From NCBI RefSeq assembly GCF_040126305.1, contig NZ_CP149510.1, forward strand, positions 1,623,001-1,687,000: a stretch of 64,000 bases of DNA, written 5' to 3'. The translations under genes and the position numbers were made by a program. This document shows positions 51,849 to 60,252 of this stretch, piece after piece. This DNA comes from Pararhizobium sp. A13 (lineage in GTDB: Bacteria > Pseudomonadota > Alphaproteobacteria > Rhizobiales > Rhizobiaceae). The notes beneath the pieces were generated by a model, which was not told where the DNA came from, did no database searches, and worked only from the letters and a program-made list of their open reading frames with translations. Position 1 is the first letter of the stretch. Every line of letters starts with the position of its first letter.

Positions 51849-52277
51849 ATGTCCTTGATGGGCATGAACGGCAACAGGATCGATCGCAGCCAGGCAGGCA
51901 AGCTTTTTGCCGTGCTCTGGATTCTGGCGGCCGCGCTTGCCATGCAATTCGTCGCCTCGGCACAGATCTTCTCATCGCGCTTTTCCGCGCAGCAGAGCAC
52001 CGGCAATTTCTCGATTCCCGAAAGCGGCACCTCCGACACGACGCTGTCGCGGCATGTGGTTCGTGCTTTTCCCGTTGCCGATCTTCGCTTCATGGCGGAT
52101 CGAACGGACGGCAAGGCTTCGCCCGGCGGGCCGGGGCCGTTTGCCCTGCCCGCACCGGTCTTCGTTGCGGCCGCCGCTTACGGCAGCATGCCCGCCGTCG
52201 CTTTTTCGCACGCTGCGATAACAGCGACGCAGGGTAACGCGACCCGCGTTCGCGGACCCCCGGCGTTCAGCGCCTGA
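51849..52277 (+). CDS. Small single-span hypothetical protein upstream of secDF
   Basis: A 142-residue protein with one N-terminal hydrophobic helix (LFAVLWILAAALAMQFVASA) and a long polar, Ala/Pro-rich remainder without recognisable domain. GGGAAGGACG precedes the ATG. It could be an anchored periplasmic protein. Because it is directly before secDF with the same orientation, a role in export is possible, but I found no family match. The second half has low complexity. Confidence 0.5.
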   Translation: MSLMGMNGNRIDRSQAGKLFAVLWILAAALAMQFVASAQIFSSRFSAQQSTGNFSIPESGTSDTTLSRHVVRAFPVADLRFMADRTDGKASPGGPGPFALPAPVFVAAAAYGSMPAVAFSHAAITATQGNATRVRGPPAFSA

Positions 52278-52385
52278 TTGCTGCCCCCGCGGGCAGTTTG
52301 CGCGTCAGCGCGTCTTTACTTTTTATGCATCCCCCTGTTGTCCTGGGCCTTGCCGGAGGGACGCGGTCTATAATGGAAACTCAAC

Positions 52386-54917
52386 ATGCGCACTTCGAAA
52401 TGGGCCGTTTTGGCCTATGTCGCGATTACCCTCTTCGGGATCCTCGCGGCGCTTCCAAACGTTTTGCCGGTGGCTGTGCAACAGCAATACGCCGCCCTCC
52501 TGCCGGTCAAGCCGGTTACGCTCGGTCTTGACCTCAAGGGCGGCTCGCATCTGGTCCTCGAAGTCGATGCGGCCGGCCTGCGCAAGGCGCGGCTGAATAC
52601 GCTGCTCGACGATATCCGCGGCGCGCTTCGCACTGAGCGCGTGCCGACCTCTTCGGCCCGCATTGCCGGTGACTCAATCGCAGTCAAGATCACCGATCAG
52701 GCCGATCGTGAAAAGGTTCTGCCGAAGATTCAGGAATTGGCAGCGCCCGTCGGCGCGCTCGGTTTCGGCGCGGCAAGCTCCGATATCGAAGTCGCTACGG
52801 CCGACGATACGATCACGGTGAAACTGACGGAGGCCGGCCTCAGCGAACGGATGACCGCCGCCGTCGATCAGAGCCTCGAGATCATCCGTCGGCGCGTCGA
52901 CCAGGTCGGTGTTGCCGAACCGCTGATCCAGCGCGTCGGCTCTGACCGTATTCTCGTCCAGCTGCCCGGCCTGCAGGACCCGACCCGTCTGCGCCAGCTT
53001 CTCGGCTCGACAGCGCAGATGAGCTTCCACATGGTCGATACCTCGGTCGATCCGAACACGACGACACCGCCGCGCGGTGTGGATATCCTGCCGGGTGCCA
53101 ATGACGGTGCCAAATATGCGGTCGAAAGCCGCGTGGCGATTTCCGGCGAACGTCTCGCCGACGCCAAGGCTGGTTTCAACCAGCAGACCAACGAACCGAT
53201 CGTTTCCTTTACCTTCGACAGTCAGGGTGCGCGCCAGTTCGCCGAAATCACCCGCGACAATGTCGGCCTGCCTTTCGCGATCGTGCTTGACGGCAAGGTC
53301 CTGACGGCGCCGCGTATCAACGAACCGATCCCGGGCGGCCAGGGCCAGATCAGCGGTAACTTCACCGCCCAGGAAGCAACTGTTCTCTCGGCTCTCTTGC
53401 GCTCCGGCGCTCTGCCGGCACCGCTCACCATCATTGAAGAACGCTCCGTCGGCCCGAACCTCGGCTCGGATTCGATTCGCATGGGTATCTATACCGGTCT
53501 CGCCGGTTTCGCCCTCGTCGTCTCGCTCATGGTCATGCTCTACGGTGCTTGGGGCATGATCGCCAATGTCGGTCTGCTGCTCCACACCATTCTGACGATC
53601 GGCGTGCTCGGCATGCTTGGTTCGACGCTGACGCTGCCAGGTATCGCCGGTATCATCCTTGGTATCGGTATGGCAGTCGACGCCAACATCCTGATCAACG
53701 CCCGTATCCGAGAGGAAACGGAAGGTGGAGCAGGGGCGATGAAGGCGCTCGACATCGGCTTCAACAAGGCCTATGCGACCATCATCGACAGTAACGTCAC
53801 GACGCTTTCGGGTACCATCCTGCTCTTCATGTTCGGCACCGGCCCGGTTCGCGGCTTTGCCGTCACCATGATGCTCGGCATCGTCATCTCGATGTTCACG
53901 TCGGTGACCGTCGTCCGCCTCCTGATGCGCGAAGTCGTCGTGCGCCGGAAGATGAAGAAACTCGAGATTCCGTCGCTGTTCGGCGGCGTGCCGCATCTGC
54001 CGAAGATTTCCTTCATGAAGGGCCGCTATGTCGCCATCGGCATGTCGGCCTTCCTGTCGGTCAGCTCGGTCGTCCTGTTCTTCACGCCAGGCCTCAACTA
54101 CGGCATCGACTTCTCCGGTGGTATCCAGGTGGAAACCACGTCGAAGAGCAAGCTGGAGCTGGCAACCCTGCGCCACGAGCTCGAAGGGCTCAATATCGGC
54201 GAAGTGGCCCTGCAGGAATTCGGCCAGGGACAATCGGTCCTGATCCGCGTCCAGCGTCAGCCGGGCGGCGAGCAGGAGCAGACGGTTGCGCTCAACAAGA
54301 TCAAGGATACGGTCGCCAAGGTCGTGCCGGATGCAAGCTTTGAGCGCACCGAAGTCGTCGGCCCAACGATCTCGGCGGAACTGGCCCGCTCGGGCTTCCT
54401 TGCCGTCGCGCTCGCGATGCTGGCGATCCTGCTCTACATCTGGTGGCGGTTCGAATGGCACTTTGCCGTCGGCGCCATCGCGGTGCTCTTGCTCGACATC
54501 ACCAAGACGATCGGCTTCTTCGCGCTGACCGGTATCGATTTCAACCTGACGGCCATCGCCGCCCTTTTGACGATGATCGGCTATTCGGTGAACGACAAGG
54601 TCGTGGTCTACGACCGCATGCGTGAAAACCTGCGCAAGTACAAGTCGATGCCGTTCGCCGACCTGATCGACATGTCGATCAACCAGGTGATTGCGCGATG
54701 CATCTTCACCTCGATGGCGACGGCGCTGTCACTGGTGCCAATGGCGATCTGGGGCGGCGACGCCGTCAAGAGCTTTGCCTGGCCGATGATCTTCGGCGTG
54801 ATCGTCGCCACGACCTCGTCGATCTATATCGGCGGCCCGATCCTGCTCTTCCTCAGCCGCTGGTGGAAGGATCGCGAAGCGACCCGCGCCCCGGCGGTCG
54901 AGACTTCGAAGAGTTGA
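52386..54917 (+). CDS. secDF: Protein translocase subunit SecDF (fused)
   Basis: An 843-residue fusion of SecD and SecF with twelve spans. The SecD half has TLGLDLKGGSHLVLEVD near the first periplasmic domain and the conserved IGMAVDANILINARIREE. The SecF half opens with NYGIDFSGGIQVET and has the segment SVNDKVVVYDRMREN. SecDF uses the proton gradient to pull exported proteins through SecYEG. The fused form is common in Rhizobiales. A strong terminator follows. Confidence 0.95.
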   Translation: MRTSKWAVLAYVAITLFGILAALPNVLPVAVQQQYAALLPVKPVTLGLDLKGGSHLVLEVDAAGLRKARLNTLLDDIRGALRTERVPTSSARIAGDSIAVKITDQADREKVLPKIQELAAPVGALGFGAASSDIEVATADDTITVKLTEAGLSERMTAAVDQSLEIIRRRVDQVGVAEPLIQRVGSDRILVQLPGLQDPTRLRQLLGSTAQMSFHMVDTSVDPNTTTPPRGVDILPGANDGAKYAVESRVAISGERLADAKAGFNQQTNEPIVSFTFDSQGARQFAEITRDNVGLPFAIVLDGKVLTAPRINEPIPGGQGQISGNFTAQEATVLSALLRSGALPAPLTIIEERSVGPNLGSDSIRMGIYTGLAGFALVVSLMVMLYGAWGMIANVGLLLHTILTIGVLGMLGSTLTLPGIAGIILGIGMAVDANILINARIREETEGGAGAMKALDIGFNKAYATIIDSNVTTLSGTILLFMFGTGPVRGFAVTMMLGIVISMFTSVTVVRLLMREVVVRRKMKKLEIPSLFGGVPHLPKISFMKGRYVAIGMSAFLSVSSVVLFFTPGLNYGIDFSGGIQVETTSKSKLELATLRHELEGLNIGEVALQEFGQGQSVLIRVQRQPGGEQEQTVALNKIKDTVAKVVPDASFERTEVVGPTISAELARSGFLAVALAMLAILLYIWWRFEWHFAVGAIAVLLLDITKTIGFFALTGIDFNLTAIAALLTMIGYSVNDKVVVYDRMRENLRKYKSMPFADLIDMSINQVIARCIFTSMATALSLVPMAIWGGDAVKSFAWPMIFGVIVATTSSIYIGGPILLFLSRWWKDREATRAPAVETSKS

Positions 54918-54940
54918 TCGCTGTTAACATGGAAAAATCG

Positions 54941-54969
54941 AAAGGGCGGCCTCGGCTGCCCTTTTTTTG
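54941..54969 (+). terminator. Rho-independent terminator of secDF
   Basis: AAAGGGCGGCC and GGCTGCCCTTT form an 11-bp stem with one G-T pair, followed by TTTT and GT. It begins 23 bases after the secDF stop. Confidence 0.88.
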
Positions 54970-55127
54970 TCCCATCGATGGCCTACATAGTCTCCACGAA
55001 TGGACGGGAGAAATGCTCCAAGGTTAGATTTTCATTCTTCGATGCCGCAGTTTTCGAACATGATCTGCTGCGTTTGACGGGAATGGCGAACGAAAGAGTA
55101 TTATTTTCCACGAGGCACCAATTTTAA

Positions 55128-55156
55128 TTGACTAAATTGGTGGTCTATTCTAGTTT
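55128..55156 (+). promoter_or_regulatory. Promoter candidate for the small-ORF pair
   Basis: TTGACT (55128-55133) and TAGTTT (55151-55156) are separated by 17 bases. The -35 is good and the -10 weak. The rest of the 54970-55244 gap holds no gene I can support. Confidence 0.4.
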
Positions 55157-55244
55157 GTGACCATCCGCTGACGGTTGAACCGAAGCGGCATCTGTAACTT
55201 GCCCGGAAAACACGCCGACCGGGTCCTAGCCGAAGGAGAGAGCC

Positions 55245-55340
55245 ATGTTTGCCAATGACCACATCGCCGCCTTCCAAGGCACGCGTTCCTATTGTCGCGC
55301 AATGAAAGACCTCTGCATTCGCCCTCTCTGGCGAATGTGA
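55245..55340 (+). CDS. 31-residue small ORF with a strong ribosome-binding site
   Basis: GAAGGAGAG ends four to five bases before the ATG. The ORF reads MFANDHIAAFQGTRSYCRAM and ends CIRPLWRM. It is basic at the end and has two cysteines. The last codons form a hairpin ATTCGCC/GGCGAAT. No family is recognisable. A short leader peptide or a genuine small protein are both possible. Confidence 0.4.
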   Translation: MFANDHIAAFQGTRSYCRAMKDLCIRPLWRM

Positions 55341-55414
55341 ATCCAAGCAGTCCTTCTTTGAATTTGTGCACGATTTTGAATGATCCGCGCTCGACGCGGA
55401 AGGAGCGTTATTCC

Positions 55415-55645
55415 ATGAACAAGCAGGTTATAGAGTTTGGCGGAGAAGCCGTGGGTGTCGTGGTTCCGGATGCGGGCCGGTTGAAGTTCGTCGCGGTGAA
55501 GTACCATGTCTGGGATCTGGATTCGCGGCACTTCCGCTCGGCCGACGAAGCGAGGGCTGCGGTCCGCAGTCTGATGGCTTCGCAGAGGGGGCGGCAACCC
55601 GTGTCGCAGTCTCCCGCGATATCGGGCGCTTATGCCGTCGCGTAG
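55415..55645 (+). CDS. Conserved small hypothetical protein
   Basis: A 76-residue protein. AAGGAGCG lies eight bases before the ATG. The sequence KQVIEFGGEAVGVVVPDAG, then KFVAVKYHVWDLDSRHF, is a compact mixed beta-alpha pattern common in rhizobial hypothetical proteins of this size. There is no signal peptide. It follows the 31-residue ORF after 74 bases and may be co-transcribed with it. Confidence 0.62.
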   Translation: MNKQVIEFGGEAVGVVVPDAGRLKFVAVKYHVWDLDSRHFRSADEARAAVRSLMASQRGRQPVSQSPAISGAYAVA

Positions 55646-55795
55646 GTGATAAATCTGCGCGAAATCCGCAGTTTGGCCATCTTTTCACTAAATCGGTATA
55701 TTGGCACGGCTTCTCATGTGATATGCCGGGTATATGATGGCAATCAGCAGACAGGCGCCGTTTTTAGTGCCTGTTTGTGAACAGAGCGAACGGCG

Positions 55796-56260
55796 ATGCT
55801 GACGAAAAAGGGAAAATACGGATTGAAGGCTCTGGTCGATTTGGCCCGGCTCGATCCGGGCGAGACCGCTTTCATTACCGAAATTGCAAGCCGCAACAAT
55901 ATTCCGAAAAAGTTCCTCGACACCATTCTTCTGGAACTCAGGAACGCTGGCATCCTGCGCTCGAAGAAGGGTCCGGGCGGCGGTTACTCCCTGTCGCGTC
56001 CGGCGTCGGAAATCCGCATCGGTCAGGTCGTGCGCACGCTGGACGGGCCGCTGGCGCCGATCCGCTGTGCCAGTCGCACGGCCTATGAAGTCTGCGACGA
56101 CTGTAACGATCCCGATACCTGCGAGGTTCGCCGATCGATGACGACGGTCCGCGATGCCGTTGCCGATATTCTCGACACGATGACGCTGGAAGATTTTGTC
56201 AGCAATCCGGGTCAACCGATTCTCCCGGAAGATGAACTCGTCGCGAAGCGTGCAAGCTGA
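55796..56260 (+). CDS. Rrf2-family regulator with a cysteine cluster
   Basis: A 154-residue Rrf2 protein. The N-terminal winged helix is MLTKKGKYGLKALVDLARL, then PGGGYSLSRP as the wing. The C-terminal half holds a dense cluster RCASRTAYEVCDDCNDPDTC, four cysteines that could bind an iron-sulfur cluster, although the spacing differs from IscR and RirA. It resembles CymR/IscR-like regulators of sulfur or iron status. It is a single gene upstream of the capsule locus. No target site was identified. Confidence 0.8.
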   Translation: MLTKKGKYGLKALVDLARLDPGETAFITEIASRNNIPKKFLDTILLELRNAGILRSKKGPGGGYSLSRPASEIRIGQVVRTLDGPLAPIRCASRTAYEVCDDCNDPDTCEVRRSMTTVRDAVADILDTMTLEDFVSNPGQPILPEDELVAKRAS

Positions 56261-56397
56261 GGCTGAAAGGCTGTATTTTTCGGTTTCCCGCTGTATTCTG
56301 CCGAAGCTGCGGGAAAAAGGCTTCATTTGGCCAATTTGATTTGATCTGAGGGCGCTCTCGATATAACCGAATGCTACTTTTCAGTCTTGGAGCGTTA

Positions 56398-57411
56398 ATG
56401 ATGGGTCTCAGGCAAGTTGACGTGAATACCCCGAAGGAACGCGCTGTCGCCGAATCGATCGGCCGTTCCATTGCCACAGCCGTCGATGGTATCAATGCGC
56501 TTGCCGCCCACTTCACTGCCGACCAGGCCCTGTCGCGCAGTCTCGTCGATGCCGTTGAATTGATCGCCCGCCGCAACGGCCGCGTCGTTGTTTCCGGGGT
56601 CGGGAAAAGCGGGCATATCGGCCGCAAGATCGCCGCGACCATGGCTTCTACCGGAACCTCGGCTTATTTCGTGCATCCGACGGAGGCAAGCCACGGTGAT
56701 CTCGGCATGATCACGTCGGAAGACCTGCTCATTCTCCTTTCCTGGTCGGGCGAGACCGTCGAGCTTGGCAACATGCTGACCTATGCCAAGCGGTTCAACG
56801 TTCCAATTATTTCGGTGACATCCAATTGCGAGAGCCTGCTGGCGCGCAATTCCAGCGTCGCCATCACCCTGCCGAAGGTGCAGGAAGCCTGCCCGCACGG
56901 GTTGGCGCCGACGACATCGGCTATGCTGCAACTCGCCGTCGGCGATGCGCTGGCAATCGCGCTTCTCGAGCGCCGTGGCTTTTCGGCCCAGGACTTCAAG
57001 ACGTTTCATCCGGGCGGCAAACTGGGCTCGCAGCTGCTTCTGGTGCAGGAGCTTGCGCACGCGGGTGAGGCGATCCCCCTCTTGCCGCTCGGCAGTCCCA
57101 TGGGCGACGCGGTCATCCAGATGTCGTCCAAGGGGTTTGGTGTCGTTGGCATTACCGACGAAGCCGGAAAATTGGTCGGCGTCATCACAGACGGAGATTT
57201 GCGCCGCCACATGTCGCGTGATCTGCTGCTCGAAACGGTCGACGCGGTCATGTCTCACAATCCGCGGGTCATCCAGGGCAGCGTTCTGGCCAGTGCAGCG
57301 ATGGAATTCATGCAGGCGCAGAAGGTCACTGTCTTGTTTTTGATCGATGACCTTGGGGTCCCGAGCGGCATATTGAACGTCCACGACCTGCTCCGCGCGG
57401 GCGTTGCATAA
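56398..57411 (+). CDS. kpsF: Arabinose-5-phosphate isomerase (KpsF/GutQ family)
   Basis: A 337-residue enzyme that makes arabinose-5-phosphate from ribulose-5-phosphate for Kdo synthesis. The SIS domain has RVVVSGVGKSGHIGRKIA and ILLSWSGETVELG, and two CBS domains follow (VVGITDEAGKLVGVITDGDL in the first). GGAG lies five bases before the ATG at 56398; the next ATG at 56401 is equally close to it. The capsule context next to rkp genes matches kpsF3 of Sinorhizobium rkp-1 loci. Confidence 0.9.
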   Translation: MMGLRQVDVNTPKERAVAESIGRSIATAVDGINALAAHFTADQALSRSLVDAVELIARRNGRVVVSGVGKSGHIGRKIAATMASTGTSAYFVHPTEASHGDLGMITSEDLLILLSWSGETVELGNMLTYAKRFNVPIISVTSNCESLLARNSSVAITLPKVQEACPHGLAPTTSAMLQLAVGDALAIALLERRGFSAQDFKTFHPGGKLGSQLLLVQELAHAGEAIPLLPLGSPMGDAVIQMSSKGFGVVGITDEAGKLVGVITDGDLRRHMSRDLLLETVDAVMSHNPRVIQGSVLASAAMEFMQAQKVTVLFLIDDLGVPSGILNVHDLLRAGVA

Positions 57412-57536
57412 GCAGCGCGAAGGCCAAAGCGGAACACGCGCTGGCCTCAAGTTGTTTCGGGAAACGGCAATGCGACTTGATGGCGGGCGGTTCTTGACAG
57501 GTGGAACGGGGAAACCGGCTTTGCGAGCGCATATCC

Positions 57537-58868
57537 ATGTCTGAACGGTATCAATCCTCCCCTTCTGGACTGGGCGGCCGGGCAAATGGTCAGCTGCCGG
57601 AGGCATCGATTGCCCCGCGTGATGCAATTCCCACATTTGCCTTCCACATCTATGGCTGGAAGCGGGCCATTTTCCAGCGCTATTTCCCGGATCGCAGCTT
57701 CACTTTCGTTCCCCTGTACGCGCGGGAGAACGAATTCCAGAAGGAGTGGACGGCACGGATCCTGCAGGCGGACAATCCTCAGATCTTCGTCTGGAGCCTG
57801 CAAGCGCCGGACGGATTGCGGACCTTTGCGGAAGTACACGGCATCCCGGTGTTTTACATAGAGGACGGGTTCATTCGTTCTGTTAAGGCCAATGCCAGCC
57901 GGACGCCACCGCTGTCTTTGGCGCTCGATGCGGGAACAGCCTATTTCGACTGCCGAACGCCGTCAGATCTGGAGCGGTTGCTCGCCACCTACGACTTCGA
58001 CGGCTCTCCCGACCTTTTGCGGCGTGCAGCGGCGGGCATTCGTTTTCTGCTGGAAACGGGCGTCAGCAAGTACAATAGCGGGACGAAAACGGATATCGAG
58101 AACCTTTATGGTCCAAAGTCCGGCAAGCGAGTGCTGGTGATCGGCCAGGTCGAGGACGATGCCTCTATCCAGTACGGCTGCCTGCCGCCGGTGACCAATA
58201 ACGACCTCGTTCGTCTCGCAGCGCAGGAAAATCCCGGCGCCCAGATTATCTACAAGCCGCATCCAGACATCCTGAACCGTGTTCGTCTTGCGCAATCGGA
58301 TCCGGAAGATGTGCGGCATCTCTGTGACATCCTTACCCAGCCCTTGGGCATGGCGCAGGCCTTCGAAACAATCGACCATGTCTATACGATCACCTCGCTC
58401 GCCGGCTTCGAGGCACTGTTGCGCGGGATCAAGGTCACCGCATACGGATGTCCATTTTACGCCGGCTGGGGGCTGACGGACGATCGCCAGCCTAATCCGC
58501 GCCGCGGACGGCCCCTTTCGATCGAGGCATTGTTTGCCGCCGCCTATCTTCTCTATCCGCGCTACTTCGACCCCAATACGGGCAGGGAGGTTTCCTTTGA
58601 GGAAACGGTCGACGGGATTCTGCGCTATTTTTCCACTGGGGAGGGCCTTGAAGCGCCGCGCTCTTCCGGCCCACGGTGGCGGCCCTGGGGGCCTTACGGT
58701 ATTCTTGGTTGGCGTCATTTGATAACGCCGCTCGTGTCACCGGTGATCGCCAGGATCGGCCACAGCCGCGATGTGCAGAATTATCGGGACGATCCGATCC
58801 TGTTCTTTCGGGAGCTTTCAAATCCAAAATTCAGATTGGTCGGGCGAATTTTGTACCCCTTCGATTGA
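57537..58868 (+). CDS. KpsC/LpsZ-type capsular polysaccharide glycosyltransferase
   Basis: A 443-residue protein of the capsule polysaccharide biosynthesis family (KpsC module). Blocks IPVFYIEDGFIRSV, IIYKPHPDILNRVR and the closing YGCPFYAGWGLTDDR are family signatures. KpsC builds the beta-Kdo linker that anchors group 2/3 capsules to lipid. It is a single-module form, shorter than E. coli KpsC. I chose the ATG at 57537; an upstream GTG (57501) would add 12 residues. Its gene is convergent with rkpJ. Confidence 0.82.
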   Translation: MSERYQSSPSGLGGRANGQLPEASIAPRDAIPTFAFHIYGWKRAIFQRYFPDRSFTFVPLYARENEFQKEWTARILQADNPQIFVWSLQAPDGLRTFAEVHGIPVFYIEDGFIRSVKANASRTPPLSLALDAGTAYFDCRTPSDLERLLATYDFDGSPDLLRRAAAGIRFLLETGVSKYNSGTKTDIENLYGPKSGKRVLVIGQVEDDASIQYGCLPPVTNNDLVRLAAQENPGAQIIYKPHPDILNRVRLAQSDPEDVRHLCDILTQPLGMAQAFETIDHVYTITSLAGFEALLRGIKVTAYGCPFYAGWGLTDDRQPNPRRGRPLSIEALFAAAYLLYPRYFDPNTGREVSFEETVDGILRYFSTGEGLEAPRSSGPRWRPWGPYGILGWRHLITPLVSPVIARIGHSRDVQNYRDDPILFFRELSNPKFRLVGRILYPFD

Positions 58869-58925
58869 CGACCGGCAGGGCTCTGCGATCCGCCTGAAGG
58901 CGCGATATTCGCGTTATCGAGCCGG

Positions 58926-60221
58926 TCAGCGACGGCGAAGGGTAATCTTCTCCGGCTTTTTTCTCGGTGGTGGATCGATGAACGCGCCGGGCTGGTTGAC
59001 TGACCGATTGTGCAGCCGTTCGGCAATCGCTGACGCGCCGGCGTCCGTGCCGTCGCCTGAATAGAAATTTCCACGCACCTGGATCGTCGCAGCAAGCAGG
59101 CGAAAAAACGCAGCCCGCAGGCGGGCTTCCGGCGGCTTGGGAGCGCCCCAGAATTGATCGATTGGCGCTTGGTCGCTGAGCCCGGCGATATCGAATACGG
59201 CGGCACCCAGCACTTTCACAGGCTTCCCAAGCTGCAAGGCATGCAGGCCGACGGTGGAATTGACCGTAACCGTGCCCAGAGCTCTTTCCAGCAGTGCATT
59301 CAGATCGCCGCCGTCGAGCACGTGAACGCGCTCCCCGACCTTGAGCTTGGCCGCCAGATCGGCGACTTGCTTTCGCCAGTTGATGAGGCCGTTATCAAGT
59401 GGATGTATCTTGACGATGAGTTGCGTATCGCGCGCTGCATGGCGAGCGAAGGATGTCAGGATCTGGCTGATGGCCTCGCGTTGGTCGTTGTAAGGCGAAT
59501 GCGCGCGCAATTGAAAATCGGTTTGCAACTGCAGAGGGTACACAAAAAAGGGAGCCCCGCCACCAAGGAAACGATCGACAAGCTGGCTGGCCGCCCTGTC
59601 CCTCCGGCCGCTGCCCGCCAGACGCACCACCCAGCCGGCATATTCCGCAAGCGGATGGAAGAGGGCGTGGCGACGATAATGCGGAAAGAGGAAACACAGG
59701 AAAACGTTCGGCAGATTGTAGAGAAGGTCATAGGTCGCTTCGGCAAGGAAGCTCTGCGTATAGTGCCGTTTCCAATCCGGTTCGGGCAGGGTGCGGGCCG
59801 CATCGACGATCTGCTGTGGATCGGCCGGGAAATGCGAATTGGATGACATGCCACCACGTTCAAGGGTCAGCCAGTCAGGGCGCAGGTAGCCCATCTCGAT
59901 GACCGAAACCGCAATGTTGCGATCCTTTGCCGCCGCGATCGCAAGCTGATGGTATGGACGCTCCTCGCCCAGCAGAACCAGGTCCGTGACCGCGTGGCGG
60001 TCCATGAACAAACCAGCATGGGCACGCCAAGCTTCACCGCCGCGGCCCCGGTAGTTGTGGGCGCCCTTGCGCCGCCAGAAGACCTGGTCGCCGGGATTGA
60101 GGTTGATGCGGAAGCAGCGATGCCCTCTTGCTTCCAGCCGCGCCGCGATCTTCGCGAAGATCGGCGATGATGGCCCTTGCAGGAAGAGGAAGACACGTGT
60201 CGATGACTGTTGTGAAACCAT
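58926..60221 (-). CDS. rkpJ: RkpJ/KpsS-type capsular polysaccharide protein
   Basis: A 431-residue KpsS-like protein. The N-terminus SSTRVFLFLQGPSSPIFAKI opens the Rossmann half. The signatures are AVSVIEMGYLRPDWLTLERG and LIVKIHPLDNGLINW, and the late TVNSTVGLHALQLGKPVKVLG is the donor-site block. KpsS adds the first Kdo to the lipid anchor. The name rkpJ is based on the position after rkpI on the same strand, as in the Sinorhizobium rkp-1 region; the alternative would be a second LpsZ-type gene. Confidence 0.78.
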   Translation of the reverse strand: MVSQQSSTRVFLFLQGPSSPIFAKIAARLEARGHRCFRINLNPGDQVFWRRKGAHNYRGRGGEAWRAHAGLFMDRHAVTDLVLLGEERPYHQLAIAAAKDRNIAVSVIEMGYLRPDWLTLERGGMSSNSHFPADPQQIVDAARTLPEPDWKRHYTQSFLAEATYDLLYNLPNVFLCFLFPHYRRHALFHPLAEYAGWVVRLAGSGRRDRAASQLVDRFLGGGAPFFVYPLQLQTDFQLRAHSPYNDQREAISQILTSFARHAARDTQLIVKIHPLDNGLINWRKQVADLAAKLKVGERVHVLDGGDLNALLERALGTVTVNSTVGLHALQLGKPVKVLGAAVFDIAGLSDQAPIDQFWGAPKPPEARLRAAFFRLLAATIQVRGNFYSGDGTDAGASAIAERLHNRSVNQPGAFIDPPPRKKPEKITLRRR

Positions 60222-60252
60222 CGTCAGCGACTTTCAACACAGGACGTCGACA

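Noticed and set aside
52674..54461. A 595-codon reading frame antisense to secDF
   Set aside because: It mirrors the codon bias of secDF, shows no recognisable domain and has no ribosome site. The sense gene is certain.
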